Positions 55,156 through 63,889 are shown, counted from the stretch's first letter. The stretch: DNA of 64,000 nucleotides from Mucilaginibacter dorajii (GCF_024808255.1 NZ_JANTYS010000003.1:358118-422117); one strand, 5' to 3'. A program made the numbers and translations. Notes: generated by a model not told the origin, from the letters alone.

Positions 55156-56226
55156 ATGAGTCTGAAATCTAAAAGTACTACTATCGCTATACTTATCCAT
55201 GTATTAACCTGGCTGGTGCTGGGCTTTGTACTTTTCGGATATCAGCCCTTAACACTCAATGTAGAGCTGCCTTACCAGTTCTGGATCAAACAAACGCTTG
55301 TTTTCACTATGCTTGTAGGCGCATTTTATCTAAACTCCGTTGTACTAGTACCGGCATACTTGTTAAAAAATCGTACAGGTATGTACTTTGTATGCGCAAT
55401 TATACTAATTGCAGGCATCTACTTTTTAGATGCCTTGTTTGACCGAACCCTTGATCTGCACCGGCTGATGGATGCTGCCTTTCACAAACATGGGCCACCT
55501 AAACACGGTGAAAAGAACCACTTTTACGATTTTGCCCTGTTGTTTATCATGGCCCTGGTGTTAGGCATCAGCACCAGTATTACCGCTATTCAAAAATGGC
55601 AGGGGGATGCCCGGCTGCGCGAGGCCTTGGAGCAGGACAAGATCAGTTCGGAACTGTCGTTTTTAAAGGCACAGATCAACCCGCACTTCTTTTTCAATAC
55701 ACTCAATAATATTTACGCGTTAACGCATGTAAATGCCGATACATCGCGCAAGGCCATTCACCAGTTATCACGCATGATGCGTTACGTGTTGTACGATACC
55801 CAGCATGGTACCGCCCTGTTAAGTCAGGAGGTAGCGTTCATAAAAGACTATATCAGCCTGATGCAGCTGCGGCTTACCGATAAAGTTACGGTAACATTTG
55901 ATACACCCGCCGCGGTAAATGATGCAACGGTTGCTCCAATGATATTTTTGCCATTTGTGGAGAATGCTTTTAAACACGGCATCAGCGCTACTGAGCCCAG
56001 CAACATCCTCATCAGCGTAGAACAACGTGCCGGGTATCTGGAACTACATGTAGAAAATTCTATTTATAAAGACAGCACCCCCAACCTGGAAGAAAACAAA
56101 GGCATCGGCCTTACCAATACCCTGCGCCGGCTGGATTTGCTTTATGCCGGTAAATACACGCTGGATATACAGGAAGACCCGGCAGCCAACACCTATAAAG
56201 TTCACCTAACCCTCAACCTGGCATGA
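55156..56226 (+). CDS. LytS-type sensor histidine kinase (His_kinase family)
   Basis: 356 residues from ATG 55156 (a TTG at 55141 was rejected). Four membrane helices (IAILIHVLTWLVLGFVLF, FWIKQTLVFTMLVGAFYL, TGMYFVCAIILIAGIYFL, FALLFIMALVLGISTSI), then ELSFLKAQINPHFFFNTLNNIYAL, which holds the phospho-acceptor His of the His_kinase family. An ATPase domain follows (APMIFLPFVENAFKHGI, GIGLTNTLRRLDLLY). There is no separate sensor domain, so the membrane part probably senses. Coupled by a four-base ATGA overlap to the next gene. Confidence 0.9.
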   Translation: MSLKSKSTTIAILIHVLTWLVLGFVLFGYQPLTLNVELPYQFWIKQTLVFTMLVGAFYLNSVVLVPAYLLKNRTGMYFVCAIILIAGIYFLDALFDRTLDLHRLMDAAFHKHGPPKHGEKNHFYDFALLFIMALVLGISTSITAIQKWQGDARLREALEQDKISSELSFLKAQINPHFFFNTLNNIYALTHVNADTSRKAIHQLSRMMRYVLYDTQHGTALLSQEVAFIKDYISLMQLRLTDKVTVTFDTPAAVNDATVAPMIFLPFVENAFKHGISATEPSNILISVEQRAGYLELHVENSIYKDSTPNLEENKGIGLTNTLRRLDLLYAGKYTLDIQEDPAANTYKVHLTLNLA

Positions 56227-56972
56227 TATTAAATTGTATAGCTGTTGATGACGAACCGCTGGCATTGGGCCTGGTTTGCGCTTTTATTGAACAAACCCCG
56301 TTTTTAAAATTAACCGGCAGGTATAGTAGTGCAGTTGAGGCTCTGGTAGGCTTACAGGATCAAAAAGTAGACCTTATTTTCCTCGACATTCAGATGCCCA
56401 ACTTAAACGGTATTGAACTGGCCCGTGTACTGGATAGTCGCGGAGCAAACAAGCCACGCATTATTTTCACCACCGCCTACAACCAGTTTGCGCTGGAAGG
56501 TTACAAAGTTGATGCCCTGGATTACCTGCTTAAACCCTTCAATTACGAGGAGTTTTTGCATGCCGCAAACAAAGCGTTAAGCTATGCCGAATTACTGCAG
56601 CGCTCGGTAAACCCTGCCCCGGCTGTAGCAGTAGAAGAAAGCCGGATTGAGGATGACTACCTGTTTTTAAAGATAGAATACCAATTGGTACGCATCGCCC
56701 TAAAAGACATTTTATACATTGAAGGACTAAAAGATTACGTAAAAATATACCTGCAAAGCGCCGAAAAACCTTTACTATCTCTTACCAGTTTAAAAGCGCT
56801 GGAAGAAAAGCTACCGGCCAAACGCTTTATGCGGGTACATCGTTCTTTCATCGTATCTCTTGATAAAATTAACTCCATCACCCGCAACGCCCTGCAAATA
56901 GGCAAAATCAACATCACCGTTGGCGATCAGTATAAAGAAGCTTTTGGGGTGTTTTTGAGTAAGTGGGTGTAA
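56223..56972 (+). CDS. LytTR-family response regulator
   Basis: 249 residues. Receiver ~1-120 with acidic VDDEP, D55 in LIFLDIQMPNLNG, TTAYNQFALEGYKVDALDYLLKPF. LytTR DNA-binding domain ~140-249 (YLFLKIEYQLVRIALKDILYIEGLKDYVKIYL..KRFMRVHRSFIVSLDKINSI). The kinase is its partner. A likely target is the divergent barrel gene through the 21-bp array at 54899-54982. Confidence 0.92.
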   Translation: MILNCIAVDDEPLALGLVCAFIEQTPFLKLTGRYSSAVEALVGLQDQKVDLIFLDIQMPNLNGIELARVLDSRGANKPRIIFTTAYNQFALEGYKVDALDYLLKPFNYEEFLHAANKALSYAELLQRSVNPAPAVAVEESRIEDDYLFLKIEYQLVRIALKDILYIEGLKDYVKIYLQSAEKPLLSLTSLKALEEKLPAKRFMRVHRSFIVSLDKINSITRNALQIGKINITVGDQYKEAFGVFLSKWV

Positions 56973-57279
56973 GAACCTCACCTAAATCCTCTCTAAAGGA
57001 GTTACTGTGTGTACGCATCTTTTGCTTTTACCACATAATTAAAAAGCGTTGTCATTTCGAACGAACCTGTAGGGATTTGTGTGCTGGAGGTGAGGAGAAA
57101 TCTTGTAAAAGCGGACATTCCACATAGCGAGGCGTCGAAGATTTTTCGCTGCGCTCAAGAGATAGTTTCTCCTCGCACCCCGCTTTTACCTACCCATGCT
57201 CGTTCGAAATGACATTTTTCTTTATTAAAAAGATGTGTACACACAGTAGCTCCTTTGCAGAGGGTTTGGGTGAGGCTCT
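56973..57279. repeat. Stop-codon-anchored palindromic element E6, split by an insertion
   Basis: It starts directly after the TAA of the response-regulator gene (GAACCTCACCTAAATCC) and ends TTTGGGTGAGGCTCT. The hairpin is interrupted by a TIR element at 57002-57249. The rest of the gap to 57371 contains the fucose operon promoter region and no gene. Confidence 0.75.
57002..57249. mobile_element. MITE-like TIR element, copy 3 (divergent core)
   Basis: 248 bp with ends TTACTGTGTGTACGCATC and GATGTGTACACACAGTAG. GTCATTTCGAACGA and TCGTTCGAAATGAC are paired internally, and a further pair GTAAAAGCGG/CCGCTTTTAC marks the centre. The core differs from copies 1 and 2. No clear direct repeat flanks it; the flanks AAAGGAG and CTCCTTT are inverse, as expected if it sits at a hairpin loop. 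Confidence 0.75.
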
Positions 57280-57371
57280 CCTTATGCCAAAAAAGCTGAA
57301 TGTTTTGACACTATTTTGCTAACTATTTAACCGTAAACTTTATTCCTTTGTATAACCAATCTAATCTATTT

Positions 57372-57704
57372 ATGGGTCACAGATATTGTTTAACGCTTGA
57401 TTTGGTTGACGATGCCACGCTTATCGCCGAATATGAAAAATACCATGAAGCAATCTGGCCCGAGATTCATCAAAGTATTACCGATTATGGCATCACCAAT
57501 ATGGAAATTTACCGCTTTGATGTGCGCCTGTTCATGATCATGGAAACCGATGATACCTTTAGCTTTGACAGAAAAGGCGCTGCTGATGCTGCCAACCCCA
57601 AAGTACAGGAATGGGAAAACCTGATGTGGAAATACCAGGCAGTTGTAAAAGGAGCCCAGAAAGGCGAAAAATGGGTTTTGATGGATAAAATCTTTTCCCT
57701 TTAA
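57372..57704 (+). CDS. L-rhamnose mutarotase family protein, probable L-fucose mutarotase
   Basis: 110 residues from ATG 57372 (upstream TTG rejected). RhaM/DUF718 fold: MGHRYCLTLDLVDDATLIAEYEKYHEAIWPEIHQSITDYGITNMEIYRF, METDDTFSFDRKGAAD, WENLMWKYQ. It interconverts sugar anomers. In this operon, with fucosidase and fucose-degrading enzymes, L-fucose is the likely sugar. Campylobacter jejuni Cj0488 is a family member in a fucose locus. First gene of the run. Confidence 0.85.
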   Translation: MGHRYCLTLDLVDDATLIAEYEKYHEAIWPEIHQSITDYGITNMEIYRFDVRLFMIMETDDTFSFDRKGAADAANPKVQEWENLMWKYQAVVKGAQKGEKWVLMDKIFSL

Positions 57705-57735
57705 CATTAACCAATTACAAAAAAACATAAACCTC

Positions 57736-59082
57736 ATGCTTAAAAAAATTCAATTGTTATGCTTGCTTACACTGATGGTAGTATCATCGGTATCGGCGCA
57801 AAAAATGATCGGTAGCGAAACCGATGCCCAGAAAGATCAACGGATGGAATGGTGGAAAGATAGCCGCTTTGGGATGTTCATTCACTGGGGATTGTACTCG
57901 GGCGCGGCAAGGCATGAATGGGTAAAGCATAATGAGAAGATAGATAACGAAGGTTACCAAAAATATTTCGACCAATTTAACCCCGATTATTTTGATCCTA
58001 ATAAATGGGCAAAATCGGCAAAGGCGGCAGGCATGCGCTACGCGGTGCTTACTACCAAACACCATGAAGGTTTCTGCCTTTTCGATTCAAAATATACCGA
58101 CTATAAAGCGCCTAACACCAAAGCCAAACGCGATTTGGTACGCGAGTATGTGAACGCTTTCCGCGCGCAGGGTTTAAAGGTTGGGTTTTATTATTCATTG
58201 TTAGATTGGCATCACCCAGACTATACTATAGACGAGATCCACCCGCAATCGCCTGCTGATAAAAGCGATGCCAGCTACGCTAAGCTGAACAAAAACAGGG
58301 ATATGGCTAAGTACCGCCAATACATGCGTAACCAGATCACTGAATTGCTAACCAACTATGGTAAAATAGATGTGCTTTGGCTTGATTTTTCTTTCCCGCG
58401 TTCAGATGGACATGGTAAAGGTAAAGACGAGTGGGGTTCTGTTGAATTGTTAAAACTGATCAGGAAACTACAGCCGGGTATTATTGTAGATAACCGCCTT
58501 AACCTGGAGGAGTATAAAGACGGTGCCGATTTTGAAACACCAGAGCAGGTAAGTACTGCCGAACTGGCCAAATACCGCGGTAAAACCTGGGAAACCTGCC
58601 AAACCTTTTCGGGTTCATGGGGATACTATCGTGACGAAAATACATGGAAAACACATCGCCAGCTGCTTGATCTGTTGATTACCTCGGTTAGTAACGGTGG
58701 TAACCTGATATTGAATGTTGGGCCAACAGCCCGCGGCGAATTTGATTATCGTGCTACAAACGCCTTAGATAGCCTGGCCCATTGGATGCATGCCAATGAT
58801 CAATCTATATACAATTGTACATTTGCGCCGGATACCTATAAAGTTCCCGAAGGCACCAAACTCACTTATAACAAAAAAACAAAAAAATTATACGTGCAGT
58901 TATTTGATTACCCTAAAGGCAAGCTGATATTGCCGGGCTACGCGGGTAAAATAAAATACGCGCAGTTTTTGAACGACCATTCGGAACTGTTATACAAACC
59001 AACCGGATCTGACGATCTGGAGGTGACCATGCCGGCCAAACCTCCATATGAGATCCCGGTTATTGAATTATCGCTGAATTAA
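57736..59082 (+). CDS. GH29 alpha-L-fucosidase
   Basis: A 448-residue secreted enzyme, signal peptide MLKKIQLLCLLTLMVVSSVSAQ. GH29 motifs: WWKDSRFGMFIHWGLYS, TTKHHEGFCLFDSKY, VGFYYSLLDWHH, and the nucleophile D217 in IDVLWLDFSF. Retains fucose after double displacement. Typical single-domain plus C-terminal sandwich length. It feeds L-fucose to the enzymes downstream. 31 bases after the mutarotase. Confidence 0.94.
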   Translation: MLKKIQLLCLLTLMVVSSVSAQKMIGSETDAQKDQRMEWWKDSRFGMFIHWGLYSGAARHEWVKHNEKIDNEGYQKYFDQFNPDYFDPNKWAKSAKAAGMRYAVLTTKHHEGFCLFDSKYTDYKAPNTKAKRDLVREYVNAFRAQGLKVGFYYSLLDWHHPDYTIDEIHPQSPADKSDASYAKLNKNRDMAKYRQYMRNQITELLTNYGKIDVLWLDFSFPRSDGHGKGKDEWGSVELLKLIRKLQPGIIVDNRLNLEEYKDGADFETPEQVSTAELAKYRGKTWETCQTFSGSWGYYRDENTWKTHRQLLDLLITSVSNGGNLILNVGPTARGEFDYRATNALDSLAHWMHANDQSIYNCTFAPDTYKVPEGTKLTYNKKTKKLYVQLFDYPKGKLILPGYAGKIKYAQFLNDHSELLYKPTGSDDLEVTMPAKPPYEIPVIELSLN

Positions 59083-59192
59083 TTATTGTTCATGGTTGAT
59101 GGTTCATAGTTCATAGCCGAATTTACTGATAAGAATAAACTCGCTGCTATGTACTATGAACCATTAACCATGATCTATGAACTAACATCACA
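59083..59192. repeat. Spacer with inverted heptad-repeat arms
   Basis: The left arm repeats CATGGTT, GATGGTT, CATAGTT, CATAG. The right arm (59155-59186) repeats their inverse (CTATGAA, CCATTAA, CCATGAT, CTATGAA). TAAACTCGCT in the middle is shared with the spacer at 36125. It separates two genes of the fucose operon and could be an attenuator or processing site. Confidence 0.6.
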
Positions 59193-60851
59193 ATGTCGCA
59201 AAAAGAAACATTTTTAAAGATCCACCCGCATGATAACGTGCTGGTAGCCCTGCAAAACCTGGAGCCGGGAACCATAATTAATTTTGAGGGTGAAAGCTTT
59301 CCTTTGGTTGATAGGGTAGCTGCCAAACATAAATTCGCCATCAACGAGTTAAAAGAAGGTGCCGAAATTTATATGTACAGTGTATTGGTTGGTAAAGCCA
59401 GCAGCACTATACCTAAGGGTGGCGTATTGACCACAGCCAATGTACACCACGCTGCCGACGGTTACCGTTTAGGCGAGCGTAAATTAAACTGGCACCAGCC
59501 AGATACAAGTAACTTTAACGGCAAAACATTTAATGGTTATCATCGTGCTGATGGTTCGGTTGGTACCGCCAACTACTGGATTGTTGTGCCACTGGTGTTT
59601 TGCGAAAACCGCAACATACAGGTGTTAAAAGAGGCTTTGGTTGATAAGCTTGGCTACAAAAAAGCCAAAAGCTACGAGGGCGATGTGGAGCAGCTGATGG
59701 AACTGTACCAGGCAGGAAAATCGGTAGAGGAGATCTTAAACGCCGATATTCAGGCCAGTGCCGATAGGCCTGACTCTAAACGCTTATTTAAAAACATTGA
59801 TGGCATCAAATTTTTGAACCATAGCATGGGCTGTGGCGGCACCAAAGATGATTCTGACGCGCTTTGCGGCTTAATTGCCGGTTATATCACCCACCCAAAT
59901 GTGGCGGGTGCTACCATATTAAGTCTGGGTTGTCAACACGCGCAGGTAAGCATACTACAAGCCGAAATAGCCAAACGCGATCCTGCTTTTAATAAGCCAA
60001 TGGTAGTATTGGAACAACAGAAAGTGGGAACTGAAAGCGAATTGTTAAAGCAGGCACTTAAACAAACTTTTGCAGGCCTCGTTCAGGCTAACCAAACCCG
60101 GCGCGAGCCGGCCCCGTTATCAAAACTATGTATTGGTATGGAGTGCGGTGGTTCTGATGGTTTTTCTGGTATATCTGCAAATCCTGCTTTGGGTTATGTA
60201 TCAGATCTGTTGGTCACCATGGGCGGCTCGGTAATTTTAGCCGAGTTTCCGGAGCTTTGCGGTGTGGAGCAGGAGCTAAGCGACCGGTGTACCGACGAGG
60301 AGACAGCCAATCGCTTTATGCAATTGATGACTACCTATAATGCCAGGGCCGAGGCAGATGGCTCTGGCTTTTACGCTAACCCATCACCAGGCAACATCCG
60401 CGATGGCTTGATCACTGATGCCATTAAATCGGCAGGAGCGGCAAAAAAAGGTGGTACATCGCCTGTGGCAGCAGTTTTGGATTATCCCGAAAAAGTAACC
60501 AAACCGGGTTTAAACCTGCTTTGTACTCCAGGTAGTGATGTGGAAAGCACCACGGCCGAAGTAGGCTCTGGTGCCAACATTGTATTGTTTACAACCGGCC
60601 TGGGCACGCCGACAGGTAACCCCATAGCGCCGGTAGTAAAGCTATCAACCAATACCATTTTGTATGAGCGCATGCCGGATATCATTGATATTAATTGTGG
60701 TACCATCATTGAAGGTGATGAAACCATTCCGCAAGCCGGCGAGCGTATTTTAGATTACGTAATTAAAGTGGCCAGCGGCGAAGCCGAACCAAAATCGGTT
60801 AAGCTTGGTCAGGACGATTTTATACCATGGAAAAGGGGAGTATCGCTGTAG
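59193..60851 (+). CDS. UxaA-family (altronate dehydratase-like) sugar-acid dehydratase
   Basis: 552 residues. N-terminal SAF-like domain (HPHDNVLVALQNLEPGTIINFEGES..., 1-90), then the UxaA core (GYHRADGSVGTANYWIVVPLVFC, NHSMGCGGTKDDSD, GMECGGSDGFSGISANPALGYVSD, AEFPELCGVE). Cysteines in these segments suit an iron-dependent dehydratase. In context it should dehydrate L-fuconate rather than altronate; UxaA genes hold this position in C. jejuni fucose loci. Functional call is by context. Confidence 0.88.
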   Translation: MSQKETFLKIHPHDNVLVALQNLEPGTIINFEGESFPLVDRVAAKHKFAINELKEGAEIYMYSVLVGKASSTIPKGGVLTTANVHHAADGYRLGERKLNWHQPDTSNFNGKTFNGYHRADGSVGTANYWIVVPLVFCENRNIQVLKEALVDKLGYKKAKSYEGDVEQLMELYQAGKSVEEILNADIQASADRPDSKRLFKNIDGIKFLNHSMGCGGTKDDSDALCGLIAGYITHPNVAGATILSLGCQHAQVSILQAEIAKRDPAFNKPMVVLEQQKVGTESELLKQALKQTFAGLVQANQTRREPAPLSKLCIGMECGGSDGFSGISANPALGYVSDLLVTMGGSVILAEFPELCGVEQELSDRCTDEETANRFMQLMTTYNARAEADGSGFYANPSPGNIRDGLITDAIKSAGAAKKGGTSPVAAVLDYPEKVTKPGLNLLCTPGSDVESTTAEVGSGANIVLFTTGLGTPTGNPIAPVVKLSTNTILYERMPDIIDINCGTIIEGDETIPQAGERILDYVIKVASGEAEPKSVKLGQDDFIPWKRGVSL

Positions 60852-60947
60852 CCCCTCTAAACCCTCCCCGGTAGGGAGGGCTTTAAAAAGGAAATTGTAA
60901 AACAATAAAATAAAAGTCTCCCCTACCGGGGGAGATTTAGAGGGGGC
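60852..60947. repeat. Stop-codon-anchored palindromic element E7 inside the fucose operon
   Basis: It starts immediately after the UxaA-type gene's TAG. Arms CCCCTCTAAACCCTCCCC and GGGGGAGATTTAGAGGGGGC (with GGTAGGG/CCCTACC) enclose an A-rich loop. The right arm's GAGGGGG ends three or four bases before the SDR start, so the repeat supplies the ribosome-binding site. Confidence 0.75.
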
Positions 60948-60950
60948 AAG

Positions 60951-61715
60951 ATGTTCAAACTAACCAATAAATCAGTAGTAATAACCGGTGGCGGCAGCGG
61001 GATAGGCAGGGCAATGTCAATATTGTTTGCGCAGCAGGGTGCCATTGTGCACATCATCGAATTAAACGATAAAGCGGCGGCAGATACCGTGGCCGAAATT
61101 GAAACAGCCGGTGGCAAAGCAACAGGTTATGCCTGCGACGTAAGCGATCAGCAACAGGTTGTTGATACTTTTGCCAAAATAGGCGCTATAGATATTCTGA
61201 TCAATAACGCGGGGATAGCCCACATTGGCCGCGCTGATAATACCAGCACTGCCGATTTTGAGCGGGTATTTAATGTAAACGTAAAAGGTGCTTACAATTG
61301 CCTTTACGCGGTGATCCCGGTATTGAAGGCAAACGGGGGCGGGGTTATCCTTAATACGGCTTCTATAGCGGCCAGTGTAGGTATTACGGATAGGTTTGCT
61401 TACTCCATGAGTAAAGGTGCCATACACGCTATGACACTATCTGTAGCGCGCGATTTTCTGCACGATAATATCCGTTGCAATTGTATTTCGCCGGCACGCA
61501 TCCATACGCCTTTTGTTGATGGTTTTATCGCCAAAAACTACGCGGGTAAAGAGGCCGAGATCTTTGAAAAACTATCAAAAAGCCAGCCGATAGGCAGAAT
61601 GGGTAAATCAGAAGAGGTAGCCGCGCTGGCACTTTATCTTTGCTCGGATGAAGCCGGTTTTATAACAGGTACCGATTATCCTATCGATGGCGGCTTTATC
61701 ACCCTTAATAACTAA
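60951..61715 (+). CDS. Short-chain dehydrogenase/reductase, probable L-fucose or 2-keto-3-deoxyfuconate dehydrogenase
   Basis: 254 residues. Rossmann glycine motif TGGGSGIG, NNAG, catalytic Ser in NTASIAASVG and YSMSKG (YxxxK). ISPARIHTPFVDGFIAKNYAG is a distinctive C-terminal segment. The operon needs a fucose dehydrogenase (fucose to fuconolactone) and a KDF dehydrogenase; only one SDR lies here, so the other would be elsewhere. Which one this is cannot be decided from the sequence. Confidence 0.85.
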   Translation: MFKLTNKSVVITGGGSGIGRAMSILFAQQGAIVHIIELNDKAAADTVAEIETAGGKATGYACDVSDQQQVVDTFAKIGAIDILINNAGIAHIGRADNTSTADFERVFNVNVKGAYNCLYAVIPVLKANGGGVILNTASIAASVGITDRFAYSMSKGAIHAMTLSVARDFLHDNIRCNCISPARIHTPFVDGFIAKNYAGKEAEIFEKLSKSQPIGRMGKSEEVAALALYLCSDEAGFITGTDYPIDGGFITLNN

Positions 61716-61739
61716 AACAAAATTTTAACCCAACATACA

Positions 61740-62585
61740 ATGAAGCTTATCAGATTTGGCGACATCGGCAAAGAGAAAACAGGAGTGATCCTTAATGATA
61801 AAAAATACGATACATCTGCCTTTGGCGAAGATTATACAGAACAGTTTTTTGAAACCGATGGACTTAGCCGTTTAGCTGCTTTTATTAAAGATGCTGAGCT
61901 GCCCGAAGTTGCCGAAGGTGAGCGTTTAGGCAGCCCGATTGCCCGCCCGTCAAAAATTATCTGCATCGGGTTAAATTATGCCGACCATGCGCATGAAACC
62001 AACGCGCCGCTGCCACCAGAGCCTGTTGTGTTTATGAAAGCTACCAGTGCTATTGTTGGTCCTAATGATAATGTAGTGATTCCCAAAAACTCGGTAAAAA
62101 CCGATTGGGAAGTTGAGCTGGCCGTAGTTATCGGCAAAAAAGCTTCTTATGTTGATGAAGCCGATGCTTTGAGTTATGTAGCAGGTTATATGCTGCACAA
62201 CGATGTATCTGAACGCGAATTTCAGCTGGAGCGTAACGGTACCTGGGATAAGGGAAAGGGTTGCGATACCTTTGCGCCGTTTGGTCCGTTTTTGGCTACT
62301 GCCGATGAGATTGAAGATCCGCATAATCTGCACCTTTGGTTAAAGGTTAATGGCGAGATCATGCAATATGGTACTACATCAAATTTTATATTTAACCTGG
62401 CACAGGTAATTTCTTACACCAGTCAGTTTATGACTTTATTACCAGGCGACGTGATCTCTACAGGTACACCGGCAGGTGTTGGGCTGGGCATGAAACCCCC
62501 GGTATACCTTAAAGCCGGTGATGTAATGGAATTAGGTATTGACGGCCTTGGCGATCAAAAACAAACTTTGGTAGCATATGCCTAA
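61740..62585 (+). CDS. FAH-family hydrolase, probable 2,4-diketo-3-deoxy-L-fuconate hydrolase
   Basis: 281 residues. Metal-binding fold KTDWEVELAVVIGKKA and NDVSEREFQ (Glu, Glu, Asp ligands), PSKIICIGLNYADHAHE, TPAGVG. FAH members cleave carbon-carbon bonds of diketo acids, here giving pyruvate and lactate. It overlaps the next gene by eight bases. Requires a preceding KDF 4-dehydrogenase. Confidence 0.88.
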   Translation: MKLIRFGDIGKEKTGVILNDKKYDTSAFGEDYTEQFFETDGLSRLAAFIKDAELPEVAEGERLGSPIARPSKIICIGLNYADHAHETNAPLPPEPVVFMKATSAIVGPNDNVVIPKNSVKTDWEVELAVVIGKKASYVDEADALSYVAGYMLHNDVSEREFQLERNGTWDKGKGCDTFAPFGPFLATADEIEDPHNLHLWLKVNGEIMQYGTTSNFIFNLAQVISYTSQFMTLLPGDVISTGTPAGVGLGMKPPVYLKAGDVMELGIDGLGDQKQTLVAYA

Positions 62586-63408
62586 AATTGATTCGCATCA
62601 GCATTTCTGGATCTTTGACCCGGTTAGGGATAGTTGGATCGATTACAGTATGCTGGCTATCAAGCGTGATTTTTCGCCGCTTGATCTGCTGCCTGTTTTA
62701 CAGGACAATGGTATTGATGGCTGTATATCTGTACAGGCCAGCCAAACCGACGATGAAACCGGATTTTTACTGGAGCATGCTGAGGTAAACTCGTTCATAA
62801 AGGGGGTAGTTGGCTGGATAGATTTGAAAGCCGATGATCTTGAAGCAAAATTGCAAGGCTATCTGCATTATAAAAAACTGAAAGGTTTTCGGCATGTACT
62901 GCAATCTGAACCAGACCCGCAGTACATGCTGCAGCCAGCTTTTAAAAAGGGGATAGGCACCTTGCAAAAATATGGGTACACTTACGATATCCTGATCTAT
63001 CCCGAACATTTGCCTTATGCTGCCCAATTAGTAGCCGAATTTCCCGATCAGAAATTTGTGGTAGATCATTTGGCCAAGCCGCATATTAAGTCTCAAGAGA
63101 TAAAAGACTGGCAAAGCGATATTGAGGTGTTGGCGAGGCATCTAAACGTGTTCTGCAAGGTGTCCGGCATGCTCACGGAGGCCGATTGGAGTGCCTGGAA
63201 AACCAACGACTTTACACCTTATCTTGATGTGGCTTTCAACTCCTTCGGCACCAACCGGGTAATGTTTGGTTCCGACTGGCCGGTTTGTTTATTGGCGGGG
63301 GGCTACAAGCGTACCATGGAAATTATGCAAATGTATTGTGCTAATCTATCTGCTATAGAGCAGGACTTATTTTGGGGCGGTAACGCTATTTCGTTCTATA
63401 ATCTATAA
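62578..63408 (+). CDS. Amidohydrolase-family L-fuconolactone/rhamnonolactone hydrolase
   Basis: 276 residues. Metal and active-site residues: DSHQHFWIFD at the N-terminus (HxH), VDHLAKPHI, MFGSDWPVC. The COG3618 branch hydrolyses L-fuconolactone and L-rhamnonolactone to the aldonic acid. Last gene of the visible operon. Starts inside the FAH gene (8-base overlap). Confidence 0.87.
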   Translation: MPKIDSHQHFWIFDPVRDSWIDYSMLAIKRDFSPLDLLPVLQDNGIDGCISVQASQTDDETGFLLEHAEVNSFIKGVVGWIDLKADDLEAKLQGYLHYKKLKGFRHVLQSEPDPQYMLQPAFKKGIGTLQKYGYTYDILIYPEHLPYAAQLVAEFPDQKFVVDHLAKPHIKSQEIKDWQSDIEVLARHLNVFCKVSGMLTEADWSAWKTNDFTPYLDVAFNSFGTNRVMFGSDWPVCLLAGGYKRTMEIMQMYCANLSAIEQDLFWGGNAISFYNL

Positions 63409-63682
63409 CAGTTCCAAAAACGGGAGCTGATCTTTTAATATCAAGGACTCTAAACTTACGCGCTTGTCATAAAGCGGTAAGTTTAACCTTTTTATCCTTC
63501 CTCAACAGGCATTAATTGCCATTAAATTGTAACATCCTGCTTATAAGGTGCGTCGATGAATTGTTGGCACATATTTAGCTATACAATATTACGATCACAG
63601 CTAAAATAACAACCCGGTAAGTAAACCTTTTCCCTTTTGTTAAGTTATAGATGTGCATTCACAATATTTTATTTTAAACGTT

Positions 63683-63889
63683 ATGCATATTATTTTATTC
63701 CAAATTGCCGCCCTGCTTGCCGTTGTTATATTGCCGATAATGATTATACGCGCTAAAACACGTAAAAAGCCCAAAAAAGTTACAAAATACAGAATTGATA
63801 CTGATACAACCTATGCCCGTTATGCCATTAACGAAAACGGTTTCCTGGAAGAAATTAACCAGGATAAGTTATCAAAACACAGGTATTAA
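63683..63889 (+). CDS. Small single-pass membrane protein
   Basis: 68 residues from ATG 63683. MHIILFQIAALLAVVILPIMIIRA is a transmembrane segment, followed by a basic cytoplasmic stretch (KTRKKPKKVTKY) and a polar tail. I do not recognise it. Followed by a good terminator, so it is probably a real monocistronic gene. The 274 bases before it (from 63409) carry no other gene; weak arms AAACTTAC/GTAAGTTT near 63452-63486. Confidence 0.55.
   Translation: MHIILFQIAALLAVVILPIMIIRAKTRKKPKKVTKYRIDTDTTYARYAINENGFLEEINQDKLSKHRY

Noticed and set aside
54940..55200. Overlapping open frames in the barrel/LytS gap
   Set aside because: They include the 21-bp repeats, lack good starts and show no protein character.
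3339..60947. Possibility that the repeated palindromes form a CRISPR array
   Set aside because: Copies are dispersed, self-complementary and lack regular spacers.
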